Source: Plutella xylostella (lineage: Eukaryota; Arthropoda; Insecta; Lepidoptera; Plutellidae). Taken from it: DNA of 64,000 nt. Under the pieces are notes generated by a model, which had not been told where the DNA came from, searched no databases, and saw only the letters and a list, made by a program, of their open reading frames with translations. A program made the position numbers and the translations under genes. Of this stretch, positions 34,123-49,400 are shown in pieces. The stretch spans positions 4,352,501 to 4,416,500 of the forward strand of contig NC_063998.1 in the NCBI RefSeq assembly GCF_932276165.1, read 5' to 3'. Position 1 is the stretch's first letter. Each line of letters begins with the position of its first letter.

Positions 34123-37100
34123 CTATTTGGTTTCTTCGACAGGTAACGAGTCTATGACTCCCTGCAGGTACTCGATAGCGCCATCTAGTATTCGAACTTC
34201 ACACTCCTTCAGGAGTTTTACGTTATTCCTGTAAATAAACAAAATACAAGTTTGTTATTCGAATGACAAGGAAAAACAGTACTTACGAGACGACAGTGGA
34301 ATGAGCCCGATGTAAAATATAATATCAGAATCAAGAACCTCGCTTTTTAAGGCTTGGAAACGGTAATTTCTTGCTGTCCCGCGTTGATATTCCAATTTCA
34401 GCAAAAACATACATATATAGTTTTTTACCAACGCTTTCACACAACCACCCACCACGCTCACCTATGCAAAGACAGTTCCTTATCCTCCGTCGCACTCCTC
34501 ACATACAGAGTCTTGAGCAGCTTACATCGCGTCATCAGGTAGTTGTACGCCTTCCTGTCCAGAGCTGCGCCCACCGCCTCCGCGCTGCTTGGTTCTGAGG
34601 AGACTAGCTCGCTCGGCACGTTGTGGGATGACCATTTGGTTACGTCATCTGTAATTTAGGATGATAGTAGGCATCATTTTGGGTATAATTCTGGACGCAC
34701 CTATCCTATAGGTATCTTCAGTGGTACGAAATATCAGTAATATTGTTCGGGCACCTTTATGATGTTTATATAATAAATGGATAAAATAGTTGCGAATATC
34801 GTCCATGTAATGGTAATGTGTCCGAAGGCATAACGAACATATTGGGTAAGTAACTGGATCAATTTTGCCTAGACTGCCGACTTGCGCTTGCGTATTCCAA
34901 TTCCGGCTTCTTTATTTTTGGAGACTGCGTTTATGTACAGCTCTACTAAATACGACTGCTGCAATTCTTCGCCAACAAACGACACTTGAAGACCTATAAG
35001 ACATCCCAACTCACCCTCATCCATACAGAAGATCCTCACAAACGCTCTCAGCTCGGCACTGACGGGCGCGGCGGCGGCGTACAACGGGTAGTGCGCCGCG
35101 CCCCCCAGCCCTAGCCGCGACAGCAGCGCCCGCCGCGCCGCGCGCCGCGGGTCTTCCGAGCTGATGCCCAGGCAGAGGGACAGGCTGTCGTACTGGTTGT
35201 CTGGGTACACGAAGCTGGAATGAGAGAAGTAATACCCTTGTTAGGCCTACCGGGTAGAGTGGCGAGACAATATCCTCGGTTAATTTTCTACCAATGAACG
35301 GCTAGATTTGACCGAGTGTTCTACTCGGTAGGTGTTATCAGGGTATAATGGTGGGTGTAAGTAAGGAGTACTGCAAATTGCTACTATCTATTGCATCTAT
35401 CTATTCTATCTATCGTTCATTAAGTTTACGACCTCATGACATTAAATATACCATACTTTTACAAAAGTAAATAAGTAGGTTCTCGATTTTACTTTCATTT
35501 AAACCTGTCTTCTTATATACACAAGATTTCTAGGTATAATAATATCATAACCTTAATGAGAATATATTTTTTTCTGCCGGTAAAGCCGCCCTAGTTCCCA
35601 TATACGTTACGTGACTCGAATAAGTCGGCTTTACCTTTGTTTTGTACTTATTTCGTATTAAAATTTTCATTGAAATTTCATTCAATTATTATTAGCTACG
35701 GTTTAATGTTCTTAAAACCCTATTTGATCTTCGAACTTTACACGAACTATAAAAAACTAGCATATTCACTTTTTTTTAACTTTAATACTCTTTTAAAATT
35801 TTAATATTATGGAGTTTAGACAGGCATGACATATTACGTGGCTTGTACAATAAATTGGCCTATGTCTGTAACTTTTATAGTTTAATTTGTCTGTCTGCCA
35901 ACACAATTATACATGGTGATTAGCGATTTAATTATCCGATAGAAGGTTCATCTGGTTATGTAAATGTTTTATGTAATAGTTCTATGTTTGCTTATAACTG
36001 GGTAACGAGCATGTCAAATTGCTACAAAATTGCAAGTAGTAAATCACATTCTAAAATGTAGGTCACACATTAGTTCCTCCTAAACTAAATAGTCATCGTT
36101 TCCGCGCAGGCTTCGTTTTATCTATGGGATGGAAAGTACTCAGGGACACTGTAGCATTATAATGGTGAAATAATAAAAAAAACTGTTCTGAAGTTTTGGA
36201 GTTCATTCGATACAATCATACCAGTTCCACGGCGTAACATTCAGAGGAGGCATATAATATACCCTGCAGTGGGTTGACATATAAGCAGATGATAGATAGA
36301 TTACTAAACCTTACCTTGACTATAATAACGGGATCCCTAGATACGGTCTAAGCCTAGTTTGGGAATTCCGCGATAAAAAGTAGCGTATGTATTAATCCAG
36401 GGTGTCTGCTAACTCCATACCAAATTTCATTAAAATCGGTTCAGCCATTTTGACGTGAAGAAGTGACAAACATACACACTCATACTCACAAACTATCGCC
36501 TTCATAATATTAGTAGGATAATTAATTTATTGAAGCCCTATATCAGCCCTTACTCACCCGTTATGCAGGAACAGGTCGGAGTTGGGCCGGGCGCCGTAGA
36601 AGATGAACAGCTGCTCGCCGGCCGCGAAGTCTCTCAGCGCGAAACACTCGCCACGTGATAGCTCCTTGTTGAAGTCTGTCGTTATCTGGGAATTGGGAGG
36701 AAGATGGTTTTATTTTTAGTATCGTATGGTTGTGTAGTAAGAGATAGCTGGGTAAGGCCGCATACATACAGGTTATCGTCTGTAAGTATATTTTTTCATA
36801 ACATATTATTTTCTATGGACTAGGCCTAAACCCTTCCTTCATTGGAAGGAGACCCGTGCCCCAGCAGTGGGGACGTAATGGGTCGTGATGATGATGATAT
36901 TATTTTCTAAGATTGTGATAGAATATGTAATTATTTATCAAGACTAATAAAAAAATGAGTCTAAGGGTGCCGTTCCATCAGAGAAGTTATATAAGCTATG
37001 CTGCGATGATGTTAAATTAATCCATTACCACCAGTGCTATACGATGTGGACCAATGAATATGATTGGAGGATATCAAACGCATCCATAGCAAGAAACGTA

Positions 37101-40100
37101 GCATAGCAAATCTCCGGTGGAAAAGCAAAGCATTTGTAGAGGTATTAACTCGTATCTGTCAATTTATATAGCGGAGCTAGAACGACGAAATATATACTAG
37201 TATATATTAGTTAATAGATGAATACGAAATAGATGGACACGTAGAAATAGATACAACCTATAACACCCCTGTTCAGTTGAACAGGTTGTTCCTATTTCTG
37301 CGCCTGGTTATTTCTGTCTCATTCATCCAAAGACTGTCTGGTTTAAGCAATAAGGCCGCTTTTTTGTACCGTTTTTATTTTGTAATATTTTCTTTCATAA
37401 TGACAAATATAGAGTAAGTATTTTATGCTATTCTACAGTAGTTACCTTCCCGTGTTGGTGGTTGCACATGTCCCACAGCGGTATGAAGGCGGTGGTGTCG
37501 GCGTGCGACAGGCTGATGTTGTTCTGTCGAGTCATCACCGTCGACACCGCCCATCTGAGGACAAAACATTGTGTCTTAGTCTCTGGTTTGACTGTTGGAG
37601 AGACTGTTATCTATGGGTTTTGGCAATCGAGGTCTCAGAAGAGTCTACGAAAAAAAAACTTGAAAGTGGAAAAGCGTTCGACACATTCGATAATAATATT
37701 ATTTTATTTAACTTTTTATTGTAAGCACATTATGAAGAGTCATGCATGCAACCAAACTTATTTATGGGAGACAACTTTTAACGCGAACTTCCAGAAGTTG
37801 TAGAACAGTGTGACGCTTGCATATACACTATTTGTTTTGTAACACTAAAAACTCTACAGAAAGGTGACAATCAGCTGAAACATAAACTATTGCAAGGTAA
37901 CAGGTTAGGTACCTAATATCTATTAATTTAATATAGGTATCTGGGAAAATAACATAATAATTTTGTCATGGTTTTAAGACCATTATATTTATTGGGTTTA
38001 AAACTTACATACTCGTACATATATCTACTAGGTAACTACTTGGTGTACTTATCGAAATGCTGTGAAGAAATCAAGATTTCACATAGGATTATTTATTTTT
38101 AACAACAGATAGATCATATCACATTTTTTCTGCTTTTTAACCTATTGTGTGCGATGATATCATAATGAAGTATTACCAAGTTGCCATGAATGGATTATTC
38201 TAATCTAAGCTTCTTTTCTAGCTGAGGTAGGTAGGTTAGTATGTGGCTATAAAGAATATATTTTTACAGTCCCATATTTTATTTTTCATCAAGCCTACCT
38301 TTACTGGTCTTAACATATAAACTAGACACACGTAAAACAAATGTTTAGCGATGTCAAACACCTTATTTATGTTGATACTATGTTTAACGACCGGATAACC
38401 TGATTAAAACTAATTTGTGTTAATAGATGTATTTTTTGTAACCAATATAAAAATGCAATGAAGAAAAAAAAAATACAATAAGTATATTTGTCATTTGTTT
38501 CATAAGTAAGAACCTTAATATAAAATCACTTTGATAATCAATTTTATGTGTAGACGCGATTTAAACTACGCAGGTAGCAAGAGCAGTCCTTCCATTACAT
38601 ACCTCGATGTTTTGATCGTTAAATCTACTCGAATACAATAAGAAGATACTTAGAGATGTTCGCGATGTGTTCAATCAAAGTAGCGAAAGCGTCATCGCTG
38701 ATCAGACATGGCGTTTCTCATACGACTCAAGTAATAGTATGAACATAGTGTACCCACTGACAAATGCAGTATGATCACGCTTTTTAACTTGTTTTAGCTA
38801 TAAAAAAAAGATAAAAATTCTTGTTATGTAAAATGCATTAAAGTCCAAGTTTAAACTTCTAACTATTATCATAATTTTGTATGTACATTTAAAGCTAAAT
38901 TGATGGAAATATGAGATGAAAAGCTACAAAAAACGCCTTTGGTAGTTTTTAACTACTACGCAGGTACTATAGTTATTATTCTGTGCTACTAGCTACTACT
39001 ACTCAACTACTCACTATATTTTAGTGTACACTACAGTAAAAGAGATGTAACATAAACTGTGGAACAATAGACGGTAGACAAGTGAATTCGCCAATGGCTT
39101 TTACTTTCGTGCAAATGTCGGAAAGTCATTGTTGTTTATTTTGCTCATACTCGTAGTATTGTGTTTATTAATTACTAAGCATTTCCATGATTGTGTAATG
39201 GCTTAATGGCTGAATTTCCATACAACTATGCTAATTTTGTCACTTGATGAAGATTTACTTACGCCAGGTATCGTCTGTCTGTTATACACTACCGGGCAAT
39301 GAAAAAGTTCCACTCACAAAATGCCGACAACAAACGACCAAATTTTTTTCAAAGATTTCATTTAAAATTGGAACAAAATATTACCGATTTTTGTTGGTAA
39401 TATCCTGATGCTCTGTTAAATGTACTTCAATGTTGCAGAAGACGGCATTAAGCTAGCCTTTTTCGTTTAGGAGTAAATTGGTGTTTTTCTTGATGGAACC
39501 TTTTCATTGCCCGTGAGTGTACATGGCAAACATTTCTTTATTTTTACTACTGCTTACAAGCAGCATTGTTGTCTGCAAGACTTCACATTCTTATAAAATA
39601 TATCTGTTCAACTAAAACTAATACAGAGTGATTATCACTTATCATAAAAAAGGTAATTTAAATTGTTAAAGTTAACAAAAGTGTATTAGAAAAACTCAAT
39701 TTTATAGAAAAAAATCTACAGAGTTTCCGCAGCTGCATAAATAATCTATTAAAAGTCTTTGAACACTCAAACAAGCTACGTAATTTACCCAAACCGCATA
39801 ATCTTAACGAAATTTAAATTGATTCCTGAATAACTGCTGTTTCTTCTATTTAATAATTATTTATTTATTCATATTACGTTTTCGTATTACATAAATTGCA
39901 TAAGGTGTTATATTCATAGAAAGTAAGCATAATTTTCACCTTAAACCAGTGAAGAATAAGAATATCTTATAAAAATAACACTACGTATAGTGTCTGTAAC
40001 ATAATTTTGCATTTATTTGCATTGTTGCTAGGATTACAGCGTCACATATGGCTAGGAAGCTTTTGGCTATTCTGACTGGCCAATGCTTTCATCACGGTAA

Positions 40101-43100
40101 CAAACCCTTGTCCAACTCTTGTGTTTGTCACCGTCTCGAAGAATACAAAAAAATTGCTATTTAGGAGTCTGTACCATATCTCCACATGATCATTATAAAC
40201 GTTTAGTTATACATAATTGGAAATAAAGATTGGCATCATACAGTCAAGAGAACAACAATTTAAGTTATAAGTTTCATGAACAAATTGTCCATACGTGTTT
40301 AACCGGTATAACAAGCGGTACAGGCTAAATTCTGTGAAATTGTGTCATAGCTCATAAACATACCAACTTACGATTGTCAATGAAATTGTTGAATGAACGG
40401 GATTGCTCCACTGATAGCTTGTTTGGAACAACTCACTGTTATATTAATCAATACGGTTACATCGAAGGCCCGTTCTATGATCAACAGTTAGCCAATGAAT
40501 GCTTGGTTCAGTTGGTCCAGTCCGGAATTGCATAAATTTTAGACATAACACGTGGTTAATTGACTTGTTAATTAAACCCATGGCTAATAACTTACGACGG
40601 TGTAAGTGGGCCTAAGTATACTATCGCTTTTAAAAAAAAAAAAAAAAAACTTTCTGTTTGGTATGATAGATCATTAAACTTTATATGTAGATATGGGACG
40701 CACTAACGGAGCCTCCCCGAGTGACGCATCAAACTGTAGCTTATACATAGGTAAGGTAGGTAGGTAAGTACATATTTTTTTTGTACATCGCATGCATCAC
40801 TTACGTCACGTTATGCATAATTGTGAGACTATTGGTGGTCACTTTTATATTTCGCTATGATATTTCAGAATACGAAGCCGAGGTCAATTCGGGGGCACAC
40901 AGGCCCTACTACAACTTTACGCGTTTTCAAATCTCAGCATAATTTGCATAAATAATAACCACCACCACGTGCATTTACACGATAGAAGAAGAATAACCAC
41001 CTGTACTGCAACGGTATAGAGTTGTTAGCATACATTTCATAGCTCATTCGAATTATAGTATTCGTAAAGAGACAGTGGACCTGCAGGTATGATTACGATC
41101 TCGCGGCGTCTCACATAATGAGATGTTACATTTTGTCGGCTGAGCGATGTGAGTGCGGAAAGTAAGAGTCTGTGAAACTGCGCGAGTAAACAATGACCCG
41201 TTCAGATCATGAGTTGTACTCTACAATGTACCTGCATGTTTTGAGGCAATGCAGAGATTGCAGAATTTATTGGGAATCATTTATATAATTATTGAGAGTA
41301 TAATATAATTATGTATATTATGCAGAGTGGTATATATGCTTTAAAACATTCACTTTTCTAACTTATTCCAGGATAAGTCATTAATCCATACAAAGATTAC
41401 ATGGAAGATACCGCATATCGCTTAATTAATATTTTAATATAAATTATGTTCACAAATACCCATTATATCGATACGATTAGTAGTAGCAGGCATAGAAATA
41501 AATACCTAATTTAATTAGTATTTATGTAAACTATCCTTTAACCTAAACAGTATACCTACAGTGTTGAAAGTTTATTCCTGAAATTCAAGACTTACATAAT
41601 GTACGTTACTATGGAACTACAACCGTATTTGTACATACCTCCTATAATTATGCGCTAAACAGTAACAAACATCACAGCTAAATCATGAAATTAAGAGAGA
41701 ATCAGAGCATAAATGTGTTTTTAGGAAGTAATTTTACTCGCATTTTTACTGATTATTCTAATTTAAAGTTATCAAAAATCGTTCCTAGCTGATATTTAGC
41801 AAAAGTTGGATATTACATATATTGCAGGTGTGGAGAATGTGCATAATTCCACTCACGTGAGACGATTTTTTTCGAACTTAATAGTTCATAGAATCTTTAT
41901 CAAATCAGTGATTCAGTGATCAAGTATACAAACTTGATGCTAAAGAAGGCCAGTGGGGAACAATGGGCGATAGAGGATTATTTAAGAATATCGATGTACC
42001 TTAGCAAAGTGTTGCATTAGGTACCATGCAATCTACACATACACCAGGTTAGCAATAATGCTCCAATGTCCGAATGCCCCGGTTATGGTTATGTAAAGTA
42101 GAAATAATACTTATGAGTAGAAAAACTGGCAAGTGAAAGATACGGCCGCGGTGTGGAGTGTGGATTTATGTTAAAGTAAGGCTGCGGTATATGTTTGAGC
42201 ACGCTGAATTCCATACTAATCACAATCATACATAACGGTATAAATGACTAGCTGCTTAATTTATATTGGGAGCTAGTTTATTTAGATCGCCTGGCACATA
42301 GGACAACGCGGACTCGGGTGTGACCATTCACTCAATGGCCTGGCATAATATATAGGTAAATTTGGTTAGTGTTGAAAATCAATGATCATTTTTTATTAAT
42401 AAGCTACACATGAGATCATAAGACTCACAAGGAAACTTAGAAAATGTACATAAACAAGAATATAATGATTACTTATAACCAATTATTATAAATAATGTTT
42501 TTTGCAACCACTTTATCAGAACAATGTAGCCACAACCTTACCCAATGACTAACAATGAAAGGTAAGAGCTCTAACTCTAGCAGTGAAACATACACGTGAT
42601 TATAGAATCTATAAGATATCATGTGTAAAAATAGAAAAGCGCATCTGCATACTAGCATAGGTAATTCTATTGCAGTTTTATAAATAACTAGCTGTTCCCG
42701 CGAGCTTCGCTTCGCCTTAAAAAGTTTTCCCGTGGCAATTCCGGGATAAAAAGTTGCTTGTCCTTCCGGGACAAAATGTTCTTTCTCAGGGTCTAGATCT
42801 AGACCATATGTATACCATATCTAGACTATATGTATATAAATTTCATTCAAATCCGTTCAGTAGTTTTGGCGTGAAAGAGTAACAGATAGACGACAGACAC
42901 AGTTAGTTTCACATTTATAAAATTAGTTACATAGGATAAATAATGTATAATTATCTTATGGTCATGGTGAGGCCTACTGAGACCACTATAATGGCTCTAG
43001 GTTGGTAATGCCACCATAGTGTCAACATGTGTTTTTTTGTATTTTATACTAATGTTACTAACTTATCGTGTATACTAACAATCTCTGTGAGTGTTGTTAC

Positions 43101-46100
43101 TTGAATAAATGAATTTAATTATTATTAATCCTTGCATAAATAGCGTTGATTGGATAACTTTGAGCAGTAGAATCGCTATTTAAATACATTGTAAATATGA
43201 ATATACTTACAACATAATTATATGGCTACATAAATAGGTATGAAGTGGCAGTGTTTCTTTGAATAAATGAGGCTGATGAATTTTTACAACCAAATTCGAA
43301 CTAAATAGGAGGAGCCATCAGTACATGTAAGGAAAGTGCTTAGTATTGAAAAAGGCTATAAGTAGCGTGTTCTTAAATTATGTATGATGACAGGCGTAAT
43401 TGTAAGTGAGTGGATAGAACCGAACTTGTAAGTAACACGGCCATACCTTACTTACACACACGCAAAAAATACAAGCAGAAAGCCAATTTTGGTACTCAGC
43501 TACTCACTTATGTAATACCCAAATTTGATATCGGGTATAAATTTTGCCCAAAAGTCGTTTTATTTTATGATACTAGTACGTAAGAAATAAATAAATTATG
43601 GTTGTGGCTGTATGAGAAAAGCTTAGGACAGCTATGGCTGATGATGAAGATATAACAGTAAAAGAAAGTTTAGTTTAGCAGGACCGAAAGTTACAGTCAA
43701 ATGAAATATTTCAATAAGGAAAGGGAGAAGGAAGAAACAATTTCATACAAGAAGCGATTAGTGTTTTAAGTAATGTCTCCGGAACGGACAAGACTATATA
43801 ATTTGCTCAATCTTCACAAGCATAGTATAAAATAACATCAGATAGTAAAAACAACGAGTAAAGACAAAAGAAAAAAGATAACAATAAAAAGAAACATGGT
43901 ATACATGACACAGATGGTTCTACAATGATGTTACAGTAATATTATGTTGCAAAAATAAAAATAAAAACATTACAACGGAGACTGATTTTCACATAAAATA
44001 CGTTTGAGAAGCTTCCCATTTTCAACTTATTCTACGACCAAATATGATCGTAGTATAAAATATTATTATAGATAATTGGGAGATATTTAGAGAATCTAGG
44101 AACAAACCGCCAGTCTTAAAAAAGTACCAGGACATTAAAAATAAATGGAGGTAGAAGGAAAGCGGTCCTGTCGTACACGATGCAGTCAAGATCAACATCA
44201 CTAGCGATCGTCACAAATCACGAATCGAGCGATATGTAAAACAGCCGGCAGATTAGTAAGCGAGCAATGATAATATCTCGGATGGCGTGACGCGGAGCGC
44301 ATACCTGCCAGCAGCTGTAGCGGCAAGCATTCCGTTTCACATGGAGATGTGGTGGAGATGGTCAAGTGACAACTGAGTGCCCTGGCCAATGGTAGCTTGG
44401 GTAGGGACGTATGTACCGTAGTATGTAGCATGTAATTTATGACGGCAGGAATATTTTTCGATGAATTCAGAAACTATTCAGGACACTATGTAATTATGAC
44501 AAAAAAATGTAAGACAAAAGATAAGCGAAGTACGATTTATGTAACAGAAACTCAGTAACTAAACAATGCTGGACATTTATCAAGCTGAAAAGTCGCCATA
44601 GAAAGTGCAACAACAATCGACACCAAACCATAACATCGTGTGCATTACGACTTCACCTGAACAGGACGAAACAAAGCCAAAAGCGAGGTTTTCAATTATG
44701 TCAACAATACTATACTGATACTGCGGATAAAACGAGAATATGAAAGTATTTGCGGTGGAGACGCCTAGCCGCGGCCACTCGCACGCACCACGCCAGCGCG
44801 GGCAAACGTGTGCGCGTTCACTTTCCAAATTTGAAAAAAAACCGGGAAACGACCGTTTATTTTTTCTTCTAAACGACCAGTAACATTACCTTCGGCCAGT
44901 GCTTGCGGGCTGGTTATCGGACTGTTTACAAACACTTATAATGTGAAATCAAGCGGCGCATGCAAACAGTTTTCCAATAAGGAGTGCGTTTACACCGGCC
45001 GGCCGACCGAGCGGACCGCCTGAAAGTTTTTCCTACACTTTCCGCTTTCCTTCTCTACCTCCTTACTTTCCTGCTCTCCTGGTACTTTTGAGTTTCGCTT
45101 TTCTTGTGTAGTGTTTTGTTTATCCCGTGCGTTCTTTGTCGGGTGCGTTCTGTTTGACTGAGTGGGGTGTGTTTGAATATGGGTTGTACTGCGAGGGTCA
45201 TAATGCCGTTATTGAGTACGCTAGCTGCGCTGGTGATCCTCGTGCATTCGGCCGAGGAGGAGATGGAGAGACACCACTTGGCGCTGAGGCAGGCTGACCC
45301 CGGGGGACCCGACTATGAGTTCGATCAGGTAAACTAACTGATGTTTTAAAAACGCTCACGCCTTTGGTACAAGGTGTGTTTGGTGCACTCTCTTGGGAGC
45401 TAGAAGTGCATTTCTGCATACACTTTTCAATATTAAATACAGATAAAACATTTTCTGGACCACGACACGGAATTGAAAATGGACTACTTATATAACCTTT
45501 ATATAGACTACGTATCCATAAGTTTCAGTAAAAGAATTAGGTATTGGATTAGGATGTTTTTTTTATTCAATCTGAATAGATGGTATCAATAATCATAATC
45601 ATGTACCTTGCTCATTTTGTATGGAATATGCTTATTGCCTCATAAAATAACCTTACATAAAAATGTTTATTATATCGTCTAAAACGTATATTTGAACTTC
45701 GCACCTGCGATGGTCATTCAAAAGTTTCTAATTACAAGTTTACAACCATCAAGATTAAGTTAAAGTCACACGTTTACTTAACACTGTCTCTACACAAAAC
45801 GTTTAGAAATATATCTGTACATAACCTAAGTAACTACCTGCGTAGTCCGCGTAAATTTAATATTACACTAATACTCATTTATTTTCGTTCACCGATCGCG
45901 GAGACGCAGGGGAAATGAAATATCACGGTACATTCAGAACAGCAATTAAATTACAATATCAAACAAATCAAAACATCTTTTGGAAGAGCTAAAATTTTAT
46001 TTTGTGCCTCAATAACTGTAAAAGCATCTGAACTTTAACTTAAATCGTATATTGTTTGTAACAGCTCATTTTGAATCCTATATAATCCATATCAAGCCTG

Positions 46101-46439
46101 AATTTCTAAAGTGGATGGACTGGATTTATCATTCAATATTTTTTATATTTAGGTTTTATATCATACGAGGAAATTGATATTTTTGGGTGACAAAATAATA
46201 ATAATCAACACACTGCATTTCGTTACAGTGTATTTTGGCTATTTCAAGTGTATATTTTGTATTTAATCATAATAGAAATTATTACCTACTAGCTGTTCCC
46301 GCGCGCTTCGCTTCGCCTTAAAGAGTTTTCCCGTGGGAATTCCGGGATAAAAAGTAGCCTATGTTCTTTCCCAGGGTCTAGACCGTATGTATACCAAATT
46401 TCACTCAAATCCGTTCAGTAGTTTTGGCGTGAAAGAGTA

Positions 46440-46482
<43 letters not shown>

Positions 46483-49400
46483 CAGTTACTTTCGCATTTA
46501 TAATATTAGTTAGGATGTCTCTCACTCAGCAAACTTCCTGTAAACTTACCTACAATCTTGAAAACAATAGACATTTTCTTTTTGTTAGGCAAGGTGCTTG
46601 CTATAATCGGTTTATGCTTAGCTTACACAAGTTACGTCGTTAATTTGTCGCGGCAAATAAATTTTCTAGTGTGGTTGTGGAGTAGAAATAAATGTTCTTT
46701 GTTTATGACGCGAGACCGATTAATGATACGATGACTTTTTAACTGCAGTTCTTAAAATGAAACACAAACAAATGAAGTCTTTACGTGGTTTATTGTAGGT
46801 TTAGGATTAGCAGGCGTTCTACGTTATACTTACAGTATGAATGGTGTTAGAGATGAATGAAAATGAAAATGCTATTTCTAACAACTAAGAACAGGAGCCT
46901 GAAAGGGAAAGAAGAAATACGGACCATGTGGAGTTCTTGAAATATTTAGCAAGTTACCTATTTAAGATATTTAGAAACTAGTAAAGTGGAAACCGCTTAC
47001 GTTTTCCCGGATGAACAAGATGTTTGCGCGGACACCAACACAAACTTTACAACTAAGGAAATCTTATGGGTGAAGTTTTATCAATGTATTTCCTTCCAGT
47101 TGGCAGGCTAATGTACCCGACGTACGTATAATGGGTAGGGTACGGGTAGGTAGGTACATTCACATGACAACGGGAGTGACACCGGCAGTGAAAAATAAAA
47201 AAACTACCCAGATATGTGCAATCACCGACCAGTTTATGCTATAACTAGATACTATGCAAAAAATGGCAGTTATTTACACCGACAGATACATTGGTTCTTG
47301 AGAGCAAATAGTAGCCCAAAAACATACTGAAAAACCACAACAGGACCAAAAGTTGAACCAAATCTCGTACCTACACATAATGACTAGATATAATAGGCAT
47401 AGGTTTATACCCAGGTACAGACTGGTCGGTCTAGAAACTAGTCTAGAAATCATGGGAGGAGCCGGTCCGTCTAAGTGGAGCGTGCTGCATATCGCGCTCG
47501 TTATTCAATGTCTAGTGCAATTACTGCAATGCCGACACTGTGCCGTGAAATAAAATAATAATAATAAAAAACTTTATTTTGACCATTAAAACTACATTGG
47601 CTATTTGGAACATTAACAACTGCAATAGTGAAACACTGTGGAGCAGGCTTTCGGGGGAAAATTAACGCCCTCCTTATCGGAATATGTTTGGGAATTCATT
47701 AGGTTCACGTAAATTCAGTATTCTTTCTAGATATTAATGGTCATGGATCGACAAGAGGACGAATTAATATTTATTGGAAGAGATTGAAAACTATGATGTA
47801 CTTACTACTATGATGTACTTACTACTATGAATAAAAGCATGGGGAATATCTTGCCACGTAAGTAAATATTAACAAATTTTAAAAACTAATGCTGACTTTC
47901 ATAATTTTTACATCCATAGTAATTTTTAGGTATTCAACTAGGTATATTCTTAACACAATATGGAACTCATATGAAAAGGTCACTTGTAAAAAATAATCAG
48001 CTATAATAATGTCTCTGCCTGGCTAGTGAGGTATAATAATGCCATTATTATATAACTTGAAAACCAATCCAATCAGAAATCAATATAAATTATACCATTT
48101 CGGTCGAGAAAGATCAATGCTAAGCAAAGTCAATCCCTAACTTCTGTAAATGCTTTCAAACTACCAATATAATCAGACCATGAAATCGGTCATAATGCTC
48201 CTTCAAATTATACTAAAGTTCATTGAACAATACATCAGTCGGCAGTGTAATGATAAACCACAGAAACGAGCGAAATCATTACCGCAGCACGAAAACGACA
48301 CCTCAAAACCTGCGAGATATTTGCGATATTTCACGTTTACGAGTGAAATGCTTTCGATATTATGTCACATATTACGTTATTTGTGTAATCGAGATTCGAA
48401 CTCGTTCGTTATTAGCATAAAAGTGACAGATATGGTTGTCGCATCTCTGACCGGCGGGTCGCAAACCGGTATCCACTTTCCCCGCTGATGCCGTATGTTT
48501 TGTAACAGCTTTCTTCACACAACGATGAGATAATACCACTCGTGTGTATGATTTACTGCTAATTACCGATTAAAGTCGTCGCGTCAATACCGGTTTCGGT
48601 AACCGATATTTTTGTTATGTAAATAACTTAGATCCGCGTTTCCTGGGTGAGCTTATTGTAAGGTCGTTGCTGTTTCGGTTGTGTAAGAGATTATTGTGAG
48701 TAATTTATTGTAGTTGTGGCAGTCGCGCGCAAGTTTTCCAGATGAAAGCGCATACAAATTATATTTATTTGTTGTCACTGTGTAGTGTTGTGCGTACTTT
48801 GTCATGTCATGTTATGACTGTAATCATTGAATAAACCCATGTTTACGTATGTTCAGTCAGTAAGTATCATTATTATGTTGAACATTTTATCTTACTACCA
48901 AACAAAATACCTTTAGAGTTAAAAAAGGAACCCCAATTACTTTTCATAACTTAGGTATAATCTAAGGGTACCTACATACTTAGCTTTGCTCTACCGATTA
49001 TAACATTAACCTACATCTCACCGAGATAACTAAAGTATTTGCGTATTACATTACGAGATACTCGCTCGGTATTGATGACAGAATCTGGTATTCGTTTACA
49101 CATCAACACTTTCTACTGTGCCTACTGTAGTGTTACCAGTACTAAGAAGACACAGATAATTTAAAGCACGCAACTGCAATGTGACTCTTACGATGCTTGA
49201 ATTAAGACCCTGGCAAATTCATAAAGCGAATTCCACACTGATACCACGCTCGAGTGCACGCAACCATTCATACATAAATACGTATATTATTTACACACGC
49301 TTATTTACTCATCATTTAATTACGCCGGCATCGATGGCTGTGACCAAAAAACTATTTGATAATTCTCTTTATCCATTGTTCATGGTTCACATGGGTTTTA

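Larger units (their letters stand above)
37555..45178. other. Setd3 intron 4 upstream of the nested gene
   Basis: No exon is supported on either strand. Recognised contents are the mariner-type element at 39287-39519, an A run at about 40628-40650 and the dispersed repeat at 42687-42936. The GC-richer block at 44760-45070 with CpGs probably contains the promoter and 5' UTR of the nested gene. Open frames at 42473 (-), 44201 (-) and 44580 (-) lack protein features. Confidence 0.55.
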